Source of the DNA: Sporobolomyces roseus
Lineage: Eukaryota; Basidiomycota; Microbotryomycetes; Sporidiobolales; Sporidiobolaceae
Length of the DNA stretch: 64,000 nucleotides
NCBI GenBank assembly: GCA_016617785.1
Contig: JADILM010000012.1
Location: 558,001-622,000 of the forward strand
Direction: 5' to 3'
Part shown: positions 32,401-42,581 of the stretch, in pieces
Layout of the letters: the number at the start of each line of letters is the position of its first letter
Numbering within the stretch: position 1 is the first letter of the stretch
Made by a program: the position numbers and the translations under genes
Notes under the pieces: model-generated
Seen by the model: only the letters and a program-made list of their open reading frames with translations
Told to the model about the DNA's origin: nothing
The model's database searches: none

Positions 32401-34190
32401 ATCAGTTCGGGAAGTATGACTGAGGAGGACGTTGCGAAACTGTTCAAGGACGTGAGTCTATTTCTCCTTTCGAGCTCCTCGACTGCAGCTGATATCACCC
32501 CTCTCGATCATCGTAGTGCGGTGCTATCCGAGAAAGTAAAGTCAAGGAGATTGATGGAAAGACTTATGCGATGCTCGAGTTCATGGAAAAGGTAAATCCA
32601 ATCTCTTCCCTATGCAAAGAGACTCGAGCTGAACATTCTTGCATCTCACAGGAGAGCGTTCTCGCCGCACAAACGAAGGACAAGAAACGAGTCAACGAAT
32701 CCGAGATCGAAGTTCATATCGCATGGCAATCTTGTCTCTACGTTACCAACTTCCCTGAATCATTCGACAAACCTGCCGTTGAGAAGTTGTTCGAGAAGGT
32801 GAGCAACGAGATCCTGTCGAGTCAGGGGTCAGTCGAACTGACTTTGCGGATTTTCTTGCTCACAGTATGGTGTAATCTTTGATACTCGCTGGCCGAGTAA
32901 ACGATTCAAGAACACTCGACGTTTCTGCTATGTCCAATTCTCAAACCCTGTGCGTCCCTCCCTCTACTGCTCTATCAGAACCACTCGCTGACTCGCTTTT
33001 GTCGAAAGGCTCACGCTCAATCCGCTCTCGAACTCAACGGTACCGAACTCGAACCAGGACACAAACTCGGTGTATTCGTATCCGACCCTTCACGTAAGAA
33101 GAGTAGAACGGATACTGGTGCAAACAATCGAGAACTTTATGTTTCTTCACTGGCGAAATTCGTCAAGGAGGATGAGTTGAGAAAGGTGTTCGAACCTGTA
33201 AGCTGCTTTCTCTCTGCTCGTTCGTGATGAACTCGACTGATAGGCCCCTCCTGTGACAGTTCGGTACTCTCAAGGGAATTAGGTTAGTGACGGATGAGAA
33301 AGGAGAATGCAAAGGTTTCGCTTTCATCGAATATGAAGAAGAGGTGCGTCGAGTCTGACTCTGCATCTCATCGTTCTTGAGCTGATGTACCGTTTCAACC
33401 CGCACAGGCTTCGGCTCAAGCTGCTCTAACGCTGAACAACCACGAATTGAGGAAACGACGAATGGCTGTCACAATCGCTCAATCTCGAGCTACTGGAACT
33501 GCAAAGTGAGCTTACACTATTCTGATTTCTTTTTTTCTTGAACTCCTGCTAATAAGTGTGCTCGTCTCCAGGAACAATCCGCCGACTGAACGAAAACTCG
33601 ATACTGAGAATCGATCGATCCGAGTGCGAGGTTTAGCTCCCGGTACCGAAGAAGCGATCATTCAACAGACTTTCGAGAAGTTTGCGACTGTACAAAAGGT
33701 CGTTTACGAGGTCGGATCAACCGAGGCAGTTGTCATGCTCGAGAACGCTGCGGTTAGTTTCTTTCTGCGCGTCCCATCTGATTCCTATCACTGACTGATC
33801 AAGATGATACAGGACGTTGGAAAGGTCTTGATGCAAAGAGATTCGATCACGGTCGATGATACTCCCGTCGAAGTCTTGGCCGACGGACGACAAGTTCGAC
33901 CTGCTCAAGGCAAGAAAGCTATAACAACAGCTGGATCTACCGCGGCTTCAGCAGACGTACCTCTCATGCCTCGACAAGCTTCGCGTGGACGAGGGAGAGT
34001 TGGACTAGCGGGAGGAAGAGGGAGAGGGAGAGGAGGTCGAGGTGGATTGGGAGATGCTGGAGTCGCTGCTGCTCGATCGACACAGGCTGCCGGTTCAACC
34101 GAGTCAACTTCGGCGAGTACGGCGGGCGATGCGAATGGAGCGGATGCGAGGGGTCAAGACGCTTTCCGAGCGATGTTGATGAAGAAGTAG
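29462..34190 (+). CDS. PRP24: U4/U6 snRNA-annealing splicing factor, Prp24/SART3 type
   Basis: A many-exon gene encodes roughly 1000 aa. The N-terminal half has HAT helical repeats: YIERIQLAKELGL, AEWNEWIDDKKFL, AYIDYIAWEREV with YELWETYVEFE, AQLWATYFRIA and YALWYARADFETRAGR. A Lys/Arg-rich linker (KRSRKGLEKRRAREAQQ, KKRERSPQDE) follows, then four RRM domains with visible RNP cores: TVFAISSGSMTEEDV, CLYVTNFPESFDK, ELYVSSLAKFVKED with KGFAFIEY, and SIRVRGLAPGTEE. After an Arg/Gly-rich segment the protein ends in GQDAFRAMLMKK, the motif with which Prp24 and SART3 bind the Lsm2-8 ring. This factor re-anneals U4 and U6 snRNAs after each splicing cycle, in the nucleus. I traced the exon chain by frame, but the exact boundaries of a few small exons in the HAT part are uncertain. 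Confidence 0.88.
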
Positions 34191-34381
34191 AAACTCTCAG
34201 AATTGAAAATAGCTTTTCGCAAGGTTCGCATACAGTGGTCTGAGAAGGAGGCAGCTGAATCGCGCTCTCGACAGCGCTACGGGGCGGAGGATTCGATACG
34301 AGGAGTGAAAGGCACAGAACAGATATTTTCAATTCAAGCGAGACTCTCCTATTCATTCTTGTCACTCGAGCACTCCCTCAG

Positions 34382-35665
34382 CTAGTAACCCATCTCCTCG
34401 TAGTCTGACAATCCCGACTCGTTCCTCTTCCTACTCTCAATGCATACTCTCGCAAACTCGACAGCGTAACCCGTAACTTCCAACCCTTCCTTATCCGCCG
34501 CTTCTACAGCTTCTTCGAGCCCTTTCGCCGTCAACTTGTCCTTAAACCCAATCGGACCTTCTTCCCAACCACTATCTACGATCGCTCTATAATACCTCTC
34601 TTCATCAATTTCTTCTTCCTCTTCATCCGAATACATTTCGGGAATTGGAGGTCCCTCATTCTCGAGAATCAACCATAAATCCAAATGTTTCAACTTGTGT
34701 AACTTTTTCGGACCGGTGATGAGTGATTTGAGCTGTTCGTCGGAGATCGAAACTTCGTAACGTAAAGTGAGGGATTCGAGGGAAGGGAAAGTTTCTTGAC
34801 TGAGCAAATCGAATACTTTGTCATTGAACACTCCCATACCTATATCGAGCTCTTTGACGTTTGCAAATCGACGGAGAATGGGGGAGATATCTTCTGGTGA
34901 ATCGTAATTGCGAAGGGAAGCGATTCTGAGGTAGACGAGTTGTTCGGGAAGTGGAATACGTTCGAGGATAGGACGAGCGAAGGATACGGAAGTAGGAGTA
35001 GTCAAGTCGTAAGTCGAGAAGCCATTCAAGCTGGGGAAGAGGGAGAGGAAAGAGAAAACTGCTGGATTTCGACAGACTTGACCTTGAAGTTCGAGGAACT
35101 TGATTTGATGAAGAGGAGCGACTCGTGAGGCGTTTCCTCCTACTGACTTCTGAGACTCCCTGTTCACATCAAGGTGTAACATGCCGAGATTGGCGTAGCG
35201 ACTCAAGTTCTTGTAATGTTTCGGATCGAGAGGGTTGTCCAATCCTTCGAAAGTCGAGTTGAGCTTGAGCACGAGCATTGAAGGGAGTACACTCTGAGTC
35301 GATGGATTGAGGATGAACTTGACTAGACGAGAAGAATGTTTGATCTCGAGTATTTCGACCTGATCGAGTGAGGAGAAGAACGGTTTCAACAATTTAGTCT
35401 TGGGTTCGACCTTGTCGTGTTCGTAAAGGAGGTCGATCGCGAGACATTGGACGTATTTGCAGACAGGATTACTGATCTGGACCAGACGGACGAACGAGTT
35501 GAAATCTTCGAAGGAATTCAATGTGATCGTGGTGAACAATTTCTCGCGAGCGAAAGGGAGGAAAGCTTTCGAGACGTATAAAGGCGGAGTGTCTTCGTCT
35601 TCTTGGATGGTCTGAACGATACTTTCGAAGAGTTCGATTGGGAGAGAGGTGAAGCAATCGGACAT
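34382..35665 (-). CDS. F-box-like leucine-rich protein (1)
   Basis: An intronless frame encodes 427 aa. The N-terminus, FTSLPIELFESIVQTIQEDED, is an F-box-like start (LPxEL followed by I/V). It is followed by a line typical of fungal F-box proteins, LYVSKAFLPFAREKLFTTITLNS. The remainder is a leucine-rich array with repeated strands such as LEILEIKHSS, LVYLRIASLRN, ANVKELDIGMG and LESLTLRYEV, probably an LRR solenoid. The C-terminus (FKDKLTAKGLEEAVEAADKEGLEVTGYAVEFAR) closely matches the gene at 46467-47741. F-box proteins bring substrates to SCF ubiquitin ligases, but no target can be inferred. Lack of introns is unusual in this window. Confidence 0.7.
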   Translation of the reverse strand: MSDCFTSLPIELFESIVQTIQEDEDTPPLYVSKAFLPFAREKLFTTITLNSFEDFNSFVRLVQISNPVCKYVQCLAIDLLYEHDKVEPKTKLLKPFFSSLDQVEILEIKHSSRLVKFILNPSTQSVLPSMLVLKLNSTFEGLDNPLDPKHYKNLSRYANLGMLHLDVNRESQKSVGGNASRVAPLHQIKFLELQGQVCRNPAVFSFLSLFPSLNGFSTYDLTTPTSVSFARPILERIPLPEQLVYLRIASLRNYDSPEDISPILRRFANVKELDIGMGVFNDKVFDLLSQETFPSLESLTLRYEVSISDEQLKSLITGPKKLHKLKHLDLWLILENEGPPIPEMYSDEEEEEIDEERYYRAIVDSGWEEGPIGFKDKLTAKGLEEAVEAADKEGLEVTGYAVEFARVCIESRKRNESGLSDYEEMGY

Positions 35666-36341
35666 TATTCAAGATGGGAGGCTCTTCACGACTGGGGAAG
35701 AGAGAAAGAAGTGAGCTCCGCGCATCGCCTTTTATACGAACTGATGCTCACCTGATAGCCGCTAGGTAGTGCCTGTGATTCGATTCGAGGGCGTTTGAGG
35801 AGGTTGAGTGACGAACGAAGAAGGGAGCCTTGTTCAAGCCGACGGAGAGGTGGGCGAGTGCGCTGCTATTCTGGAGTATCCTTGTAGCTTCTATCGAGGT
35901 CTGAACTGCGTTCCTGTGTCGATAGCTGTCGTTGGTGAATGGCAAGAAACGAAGAGAGGTTTCTTTTGGATTCGCTCTCTTCACTCTCAAACCTTTGAAT
36001 CACGCTTAGACGAGCTCAGGAAGTCAGGCGCGACCTCAGTACCCTCTACAAGTAAAGCGAGTCGTTGCAAGTCTCGCTGAAGACTCTCAACTCATCAATC
36101 CCTTCGACTCCTTTCAAACTCCTCAAACAAAGGCAAGAGTTGCTGGAGAAGTAGTGTATAGGCATTGAGACCTTTGTGAGCACCTCTCACGTACTCTCAG
36201 TCTGATTCGAGCTCATGGGTAATCAGATAACAGATCCCTTTGTCCCTCTTTCACATCTTCCTCCCTTCCCTTGTCCAACGCCTCTCCTGTCCCGCTTCTT
36301 CCCTCGTTCCCCTCAACCAGCCCTCCTCTCTCTTCCAAGTC
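35666..36341. promoter_or_regulatory. divergent region between two F-box-like genes
   Basis: About 675 bases between the starts of the minus-strand and plus-strand F-box-like genes. Short open frames occur but look random, and I see no convincing motif. Confidence 0.35.
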
Positions 36342-37622
36342 ATGTCCCTACCTCCCCTCGAAACCCTTCGCATCTCCGATTCTCCTTCTTCCCCTCCCCT
36401 TCCTCCTCGAGACCGCTTGACGACGCTTCCTCCCGAACTCTTCGATCATATCAGCTCTCACATCTACACTTCCAACTACTCCCTTCTCAACCCTTATCTC
36501 GCCGGTGTCTCGCGGGCGTTTGTTCACCAAGCTCGTCGGAATCTTTTCGCCAGTACCTTCATTCACGATCAGCCCAACCTACGGAAACTCATTCGCGCGA
36601 TTGGAGAATCAAGAGAAACGGCCGAATATATCGAGCGTGTCCAGTTCGACCTCACGGATGCCTATTCCGACGACGGAGACGTTCCAGACGAGGATCTCTT
36701 CACGTTCCTCTCCGATTTGGTCTCCGTCGAAGACTTCGAAGTCAAGGCGTTCCAGCGCCTCTCCAAGATCGTCGCGAATCCACCGACCTGGCTTCGACCA
36801 CTTCCGAAACTCAAGAATCTCTTCCTCATCGACGGTTTCCCAGATTGGAGGAACCCCTTCGATTCTCAACACTGGACTTCCCTCGTTCGATATCCGAACC
36901 TCGACTCCTTCTGCTTATCGGCCAAACGCCGCGTCTACCTCGACCCACCTCGATTCCCTGAGAAACGACCATCCTTCTCTCCCATTTCCTCGATTTCGAG
37001 CATCCATCTCGCAGGCTTCCTTCACGAGAATGCCGCCATCCCGGATCTCTTCAATCTCTTCTCGAACGTCACTCGCGTAACGTTCAAGGAGAAGACGCGC
37101 CTCGCCGAGAACGTCGTCGGCTTCCTCAATAACATTCCTCATCCCGAACGCCTCGAGCATCTCACGATCGACAGTATCGATTACTGGGACGAAGGACTTC
37201 CTGCAGCCTTGAGACGATTTCAAGGACTCGACTCACTCACGCTCGCTCGAGGTACCTGGCAATCAACCGAGATGACAGACGCTCTCATCAGTCTCCCGAA
37301 AGTCGAAATGTTTCATCTCAGCGATACCGCCAACATCGACGAGGTCATCCGGTTCATGAAGAACTCGAAGTCACTCTGGTACATCTCCATCAACAACCTT
37401 GACGAACCCGAAGAACCTCTCGCACTTCCTGATCAGTTTGGGGAAGGATGGACCGACGAGTTCACTCCGGAGGGAGTAGTCGAAGCAATCAGGAGGGCGA
37501 TAGCGAAGGGAATCACTATAGGAGGAACGTCGGTGGACATGGCGTACAAGATTCATTGGTTGAAGAAGAACAAGGCTCTAGCGGAGGAGAGACAACGAAA
37601 GAGTCGAGCAGGAGGTGGATGA
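36342..37622 (+). CDS. F-box-like leucine-rich protein (2)
   Basis: An intronless gene of about 426 aa; the frame is open further upstream, but the first ATG in it is at 36342 (MSLPPLETLRIS). The F-box-like core is DRLTTLPPELFDHISSHIY, followed by LAGVSRAFVHQARRNLFASTF. Leucine-rich strands follow (VEDFEVKAFQRL, LPKLKNLFLIDGF, ISSIHLAGFL, LEHLTIDSIDY, LDSLTLARGTW, VEMFHLSDTAN, LWYISINNL). The C-terminus repeats the family theme EGVVEAIRRAIAKGITIGGTSVDMAY. It is more distant from the other two F-box-like genes here than they are from each other. The likely role is substrate recognition by an SCF ligase, by inference from the fold only. Confidence 0.68.
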   Translation: MSLPPLETLRISDSPSSPPLPPRDRLTTLPPELFDHISSHIYTSNYSLLNPYLAGVSRAFVHQARRNLFASTFIHDQPNLRKLIRAIGESRETAEYIERVQFDLTDAYSDDGDVPDEDLFTFLSDLVSVEDFEVKAFQRLSKIVANPPTWLRPLPKLKNLFLIDGFPDWRNPFDSQHWTSLVRYPNLDSFCLSAKRRVYLDPPRFPEKRPSFSPISSISSIHLAGFLHENAAIPDLFNLFSNVTRVTFKEKTRLAENVVGFLNNIPHPERLEHLTIDSIDYWDEGLPAALRRFQGLDSLTLARGTWQSTEMTDALISLPKVEMFHLSDTANIDEVIRFMKNSKSLWYISINNLDEPEEPLALPDQFGEGWTDEFTPEGVVEAIRRAIAKGITIGGTSVDMAYKIHWLKKNKALAEERQRKSRAGGG

Positions 37623-38030
37623 GCGATCGGTAAGGAGTGGCTTGCGTTGAGAGCTTAGTGATAGGAATGCTTTCTGAATCAGCTGAATTGTAAGGAGACC
37701 ACTTCTCTCTCTCTTGTGTGACTCCCTTGCGCTGACCTGCATTCGTCTGTGACATACAGTGTATTACAATAGTGCGCCTGACTCGTCAGCGCTTTGTCTC
37801 GTATCATCTTTCGGCTTCATTCATCGTTGTTTTTCCTCTTCTCCTTCCTGCGTTTCGTTCTGTCGCTTTGACCGCTTCGAGTCTGTGCTTGAATACTCAC
37901 AACTGCGTCGATCCTGCTTCCGAGACAAGTCACGAGTTTTCGGAAAGCCTAAAAGTCTAAACCCTTTCAGTCCGTCTTTCGACTTTCGTTCGTTTTTCTT
38001 CTCTTCCGCTGCTCACTCTGCCCTTCAACG
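37623..38030. promoter_or_regulatory. intergenic region
   Basis: About 400 bases with a pyrimidine-rich run just before the next start codon (37980-38020). It probably holds the promoter of the gene at 38031. I support no gene in it. Confidence 0.35.
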
Positions 38031-38985
38031 ATGGATCATAAAGTAGTCCTCCTCTATCGCAACGAGTCAGTCTCACAAGGTGGAGTCCACGAGGGCGAGG
38101 TACGCGTCTTTCTCGGCCCTTTGCGATTGACTCTGAGCGACTGACATTATATTCGGATTGAGCAGTATTCTCCTTACGTATTGGCGCACATGATTGAACT
38201 CGCCGTCTACGACATACAAAAGATACTCGACCCACCACGAGGCCCTCCTCACTGGTCTATGATCCAAGATCGTTACCGTTGCAGAGTTGGAAATCTTCGC
38301 TATTTAGGTTTCGAAGCTCCGTATCCCAGTACGTCTCCTCTCTTCCCGATGTATGCTCTGTGCTCATGTCCGACTCTTCACAACAGATGCGCACGTCAAG
38401 AAAGCGCACAACGTCGAATTGGAAGCTGTCGCCATTCCCGCTTGCTTCCATACTCCTTCGCAGTCATGGATCGAGTACTATTCCGACACTGCTCGTCAAG
38501 TTCATCAAGATCAAGCGGCTCGTAAAGGTTGGATTGCTGGACCCCGCTACCATCAGTACCTTCAGCTAGATGGCGGCGTTGGCGAATTATTAGGAGCTAT
38601 GAATCTCGCAACGAACGGCATCACGGTCGGTCAGTCTGTCTCTCTCTCTCCATCCGTACGACCCTGACTAATAACCTGACGTAAAGAGCTGACACTTCGT
38701 ACGCTGTCGATGATTCCAGAACACAAGGACGACTTCAACAAAATCAGCCATAGGTTGCATTTGAAGCAGCAGGATCCTTTCGAGTCTCTTCGTGAGAATG
38801 AAGCGCCTCAAGTCGCAATCTGGCAAGGTCACCATTGGCAAACAAACGAAGTCAACAACAAAGTATCTTTGACCATTGTCAATTTCCGCTTCAGAATCCC
38901 TCGCGCCTCCGCACCAGCTCCCCAGTTCCATCCTCTCGCTCGTCTCTCAGCCGTCGTACAGCCAGAGACGAGAGCATCTTCCTAG
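38031..38985 (+). CDS. unrecognised protein, member 1 of a two-gene family
   Basis: Four exons (38031-38099, 38166-38328, 38387-38629, 38720-38985) encode about 246 aa. I do not recognise the family. It is clearly homologous to the minus-strand gene at 44776-45709: both share AHNV(E/K)L.AV.I..CF, then GPRYH.YL, and GITV, then HRLHL, EAPQ.A.W.GH.WQ and KV.LTI.NF.F..P. All three introns fall at equivalent places and phases. The protein is rich in His, Trp and Tyr, has no signal peptide or membrane segment, and looks like a small soluble globular domain. Conserved His, Trp and Arg residues (GPRYH, GHHWQ) could mark a binding or catalytic site. The promoter side has a pyrimidine tract. Conservation between distant copies argues against a random frame. 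Confidence 0.72.
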
Positions 38986-39246
38986 CCTGTTTTGTATCTT
39001 CCTGTGTGCTTTGACCTCAATGTTGACAAATCTCGAGCTTTCGAAACGAAGATGAGGAGAATGACTATCACTATCTTCTTGCTAGACTCATGACAACAGA
39101 GGAGAGAAGTGGGAGTCCGCATCTCTTCTCGCACTGAGCCGCGACTCGGACTTCGAAAGAGAGAGAATCGAAACGACAAAACGAGATGACATTCCAGGAT
39201 CCTTTTTTCGACCTGACAAGAAAGACCCTCTATCCAAACCCCACGC

Positions 39247-39965
39247 TTATGCGATAAGAGTGGAAGCAGTGGCGGCTTCGTATCGGAACGAGGGAGGAAG
39301 TTGCGACTTGGTCTTGTAGTAACGAGCGAGACGGTGGATACGCGACTCGATGAGAATGAGACGGAACTTGGAGTCTATCGACCAGAATCACAACGAGTCA
39401 GTGTCGAGTGAGACGTGGCGATAGGGAACAAATGAAGCTTACCCTTGTCGTGACGGTTGCGCTCCAAGTGCTTGCGAACTTGAACGGCCTTCTTGATCAA
39501 GTGGTAGAGATCCTCAGGGATTTGAGGAGCAAGACCTGTGTTGAGGAAGCGGGAGAGAGAGGACGAGAAGAAGGAGCGAGAAGAGAGAGAGAGGTAAAGT
39601 CAGTTTTGGTTTCTCGGCTTGATCAATCTCTCCCTCTAGGATAGGGTGAACGAGGACTAACCGTTGGTCTTCAAGATACGGAGGATCTTGTTACCGGTGA
39701 CGGACTTGACTTGGGCAACACCGTGCGAGTCACGGAGGACAACACCGATTTGGGAAGGGGTAAGACCCTTGCGAGCAAGCTTGAAGATGTGTTCCTTGAC
39801 CTCCTCAGGGGAGACCTTGAGCCATCTGGGAGCGGATCGCTTGTAAGGGAGAGCCGAACCGGCCTGAATAATGAACGATTGAAGAATCAGCGAAACAGCT
39901 CTTCCGAACTGAGAACGAAACGGTCAACTTACAATACCCTTGTGGGGGTTGTGCATGCGTCCCAT
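39247..39965 (-). CDS. RPS13: 40S ribosomal protein uS15 (RPS13)
   Basis: Four exons (39933-39965, 39662-39863, 39443-39535, 39247-39374) give 151 aa, the normal size for this protein. It starts [11 protein letters not shown] and contains [49 protein letters not shown] and [21 protein letters not shown]. It ends [25 protein letters not shown]. This is a component of the small ribosomal subunit. An intron interrupts the coding region 33 nt after the ATG, common in fungal ribosomal protein genes. Codon choice is strongly biased (AAG, GTC, CGT), fitting very high expression. It is divergent to the eS6 gene. Confidence 0.96.
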
Positions 39966-40954
39966 CTTGGATTAAAAGGTTGTCGGGGGTGGCTGAATGA
40001 GGTATGAGACGAGAGGAGAGCGAAGGAAGAAGGGGAAGAAAAGGATCGACAAGCAGAAATAGGAAAGGAGGAAAAGTCAGCACTCGTTCTCGCTCGTCAG
40101 AGAGGGCAGAATGGTAACTCACAGCCTGTATATATATCAAACACGGTTGATAGGCAAGGGACAGCCGTCAGCATATTGAAAACCAATGCGACTCCCTTCA
40201 ACCTCTAAGATTGATTGGGACCCTCTCATCTCTAAGGTAGAGAGGGTCGCTGTTGCTGTAAATAGCTAGAAAGAATGAAACATGCCTTGAAGAAAAGGAC
40301 GAAAAGCGGCTAGGTACTGTTGGTGGGAAGTCAGTGAAAAAGGAATTGGAATTGGAAGAGGGAGAGAGAATTGTGAGACGAACAACCTGTGAGTGAAAGA
40401 GGGATCAGTAACAGGGTAAGACTGAAAGAGTCAAAGTTTAGATCACACACCTGAGTCGGGGTCTTTACTGCACGAAAGAACGCAGAAGAAAGAGAGAAGA
40501 GAAGAGTGGGAGGGGTTTTCGACTTGCGCGCCAAAAAAGTTTGAAAATTCTCAGTGAGAGAGAGAGAAGCAGCTTCGACCGTCTTTTTCCCCTTTCCCCT
40601 CGTCTCATTCTCGCGTAAGGCTAGATCCCCTTACCGTTTGTCAGAACAATTAGTCCACCAGTTCAGCGTACGCTACGACCCAAACCACTCTCGCCCTTTT
40701 CAGAACTCGATTAAACTTGAAACCTCTGCTCTACAAATTCAACTCTCGAAAACTACACCAACTCAGCTGGGAGGTATAATGAAGGTGTCAGGAGGGAGAT
40801 ATAGGATAGATTAGAATGATTACGGTGGAAAAGAGAGTACAGGAGGACGTGAGGGAGCTAGGGAGTTAGATCTCTTGAGACTTTGGATTCAATGGTAGCC
40901 AAATTCCAATCTCGTCAACTCAACTGACTCGTTGCTTTGCTTTGAATACTCAGC
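39966..40954. promoter_or_regulatory. divergent intergenic region between RPS13 and RPS6
   Basis: Nearly 1 kb separates the two ribosomal protein start codons. It probably holds both promoters and 5' leader introns: CTTTGAATACTCAG just before the eS6 ATG looks like an acceptor. An inverted pair of short GAGGG(T)-containing segments occurs near 40209-40251 (GACCCTCTC ... GAGAGGGTC). No separate gene is supported. Confidence 0.4.
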
Positions 40955-42214
40955 ATGAAATTGTGCTTTGCTAACCCTGCCACCGGGCAGCAAAAGACCA
41001 TTGAGATCGATGACGAGCGCAAGACGTGAGTTCTCTCACACTCCCCCCTCACACTATCTCAACTTTCACTGAACAAAGATCGATCCCAATTTAGTCGCAT
41101 CTTCTACGAGAAGCGTATGGCCCAGGAGGTTCCTGCCGATGCTCTCGGAGACGAGTTCAAGGGCTACGTCTTGAGGATCACCGGTGGAAACGACGTTCGT
41201 TTCGCTTCTCTCCTCTGTGCTCCTCTGATTGTAGTTTCGAGGAAAGATACTGACGATGCTTCTTATCCGCATGTTCAACTTTAACTCCTCAATCCGACTC
41301 GACAAAATCACCAAATTCGAAAACTCCCTACCCTCTCTCCCCGACAACCCTTCTGTCTCCTCCCTCTCTTTCCTCTTTCGCCCGTCAACAGAAGCAAGGT
41401 TTCCCTCTCAAGCAAGGTGTCTTGGTTCCCCACCGAGTCAAGCTCCTCCTCGCCAAGGGTCACTCTTGCTACCGACCCCGCCGAGCCGGTGAACGCAAGC
41501 GCAAGTCCGTTCGCGGTTGCATTGTCGGTCCCGACGTTCGCGCGCTCCACCTTGTCGTTGTCAAGCAGGGAGAGTCCGACATCCCCGGTCTTACCGATGA
41601 AGTCCTCCCCAAGCGACTTGGTCCCAAGAGGGCGACCAAGATCCGTCGCTTCTTCAACCTCGACAAGTCTGATGACGTTCGCAAGTTCGTCATCCGTCGT
41701 GAGGTCGTCCCCAAGAAGGAGGGAGCCAAGCCCTACACTAAGGCGTGAGTTCTCACAGTTCTCTCAATTTTCCTTATTTTCGAAAACTGACTCCTCCTTT
41801 CTCTTCCCTCTCTTCTTCAACTCGCTCGAAACCGTCTATCACTCATCTCGTACCTGCCTCATCACGCTCCGCTGCCTCTTCAACTCGAACGTCGACAGCC
41901 CCAAGATCCAACGTCTCGTTACCCCCGAACGTCTTCAACGCCGCCGCCACCTCCGTTCCTTGAAGAGGAGAAAGACTGAGCAACAGAAGGTACAAGTGTA
42001 AGTCTCGAGCGCTTCTCCCTGCCTCTCAGATCTTCTCTCCGAATCTCAGGTCGCGAAACAAGACGAAAAAGGGAAAAATTCGAACTGACTCTTTTCTTCG
42101 TTTCTCCACAGCGCTGAGTACCAACAAGTTGTTGCCAAGAGGCTCTCAGAGAAGAAGGAGGTCGCTAAGGCTGCCAAGGCTAAGAAGCAAGCCGCTCGCA
42201 AGTCTGTCGCCTAA
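40955..42214 (+). CDS. RPS6: 40S ribosomal protein eS6 (RPS6)
   Basis: Five exons (40955-41025, 41095-41194, 41392-41744, 41899-41997, 42112-42214) give 241 aa. The start [21 protein letters not shown] is the family signature. [39 protein letters not shown] and [19 protein letters not shown] follow, and the basic C-terminus carries [22 protein letters not shown]. eS6 is a small-subunit protein whose C-terminal serines are phosphorylated downstream of TORC1 in many eukaryotes; here the tail ends [14 protein letters not shown]. The intron between exons 2 and 3 is 197 nt. Its frame and length fit the family. Bias to C-ending codons marks high expression. Confidence 0.96.
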
Positions 42215-42581
42215 ATGGGATTTCACGGTCGGAAATAGTGAGTAGAGGGGAGAGTAGAGACTGAGTGTAAACCAAAAAAGTTCACTGAGTTGTATTAGCC
42301 CTCTCTCTGCGTCCTCTTATACCTTCGCTCCCTCTGTCGTCTCCGTCTTTCGTTGTCTCCCTCCAGCTTCTTTCGAGGGATTTTTCTCAATTCGTTGTTT
42401 CGTGGTTTTCTCGTTCGTGGAATCGGGTTTCGCTTCTCTTTGCACGATCATGAGAGTAGACTGCTCATTACTCGCTTCGAACCAGTCTTCGATTAGTCGA
42501 ACGGAGTCCGCGGCTTTGAAAGAGAGGTGAGTTTCCCACTTTTTCCCTCCTTGACTTTCTTCAACTCACTTCACACCCACA
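42215..42581. other. intergenic region
   Basis: About 365 bases between RPS6 and the next plus-strand gene. They contain the RPS6 3' flank and a promoter for the next gene. Nothing else is recognised. Confidence 0.3.
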
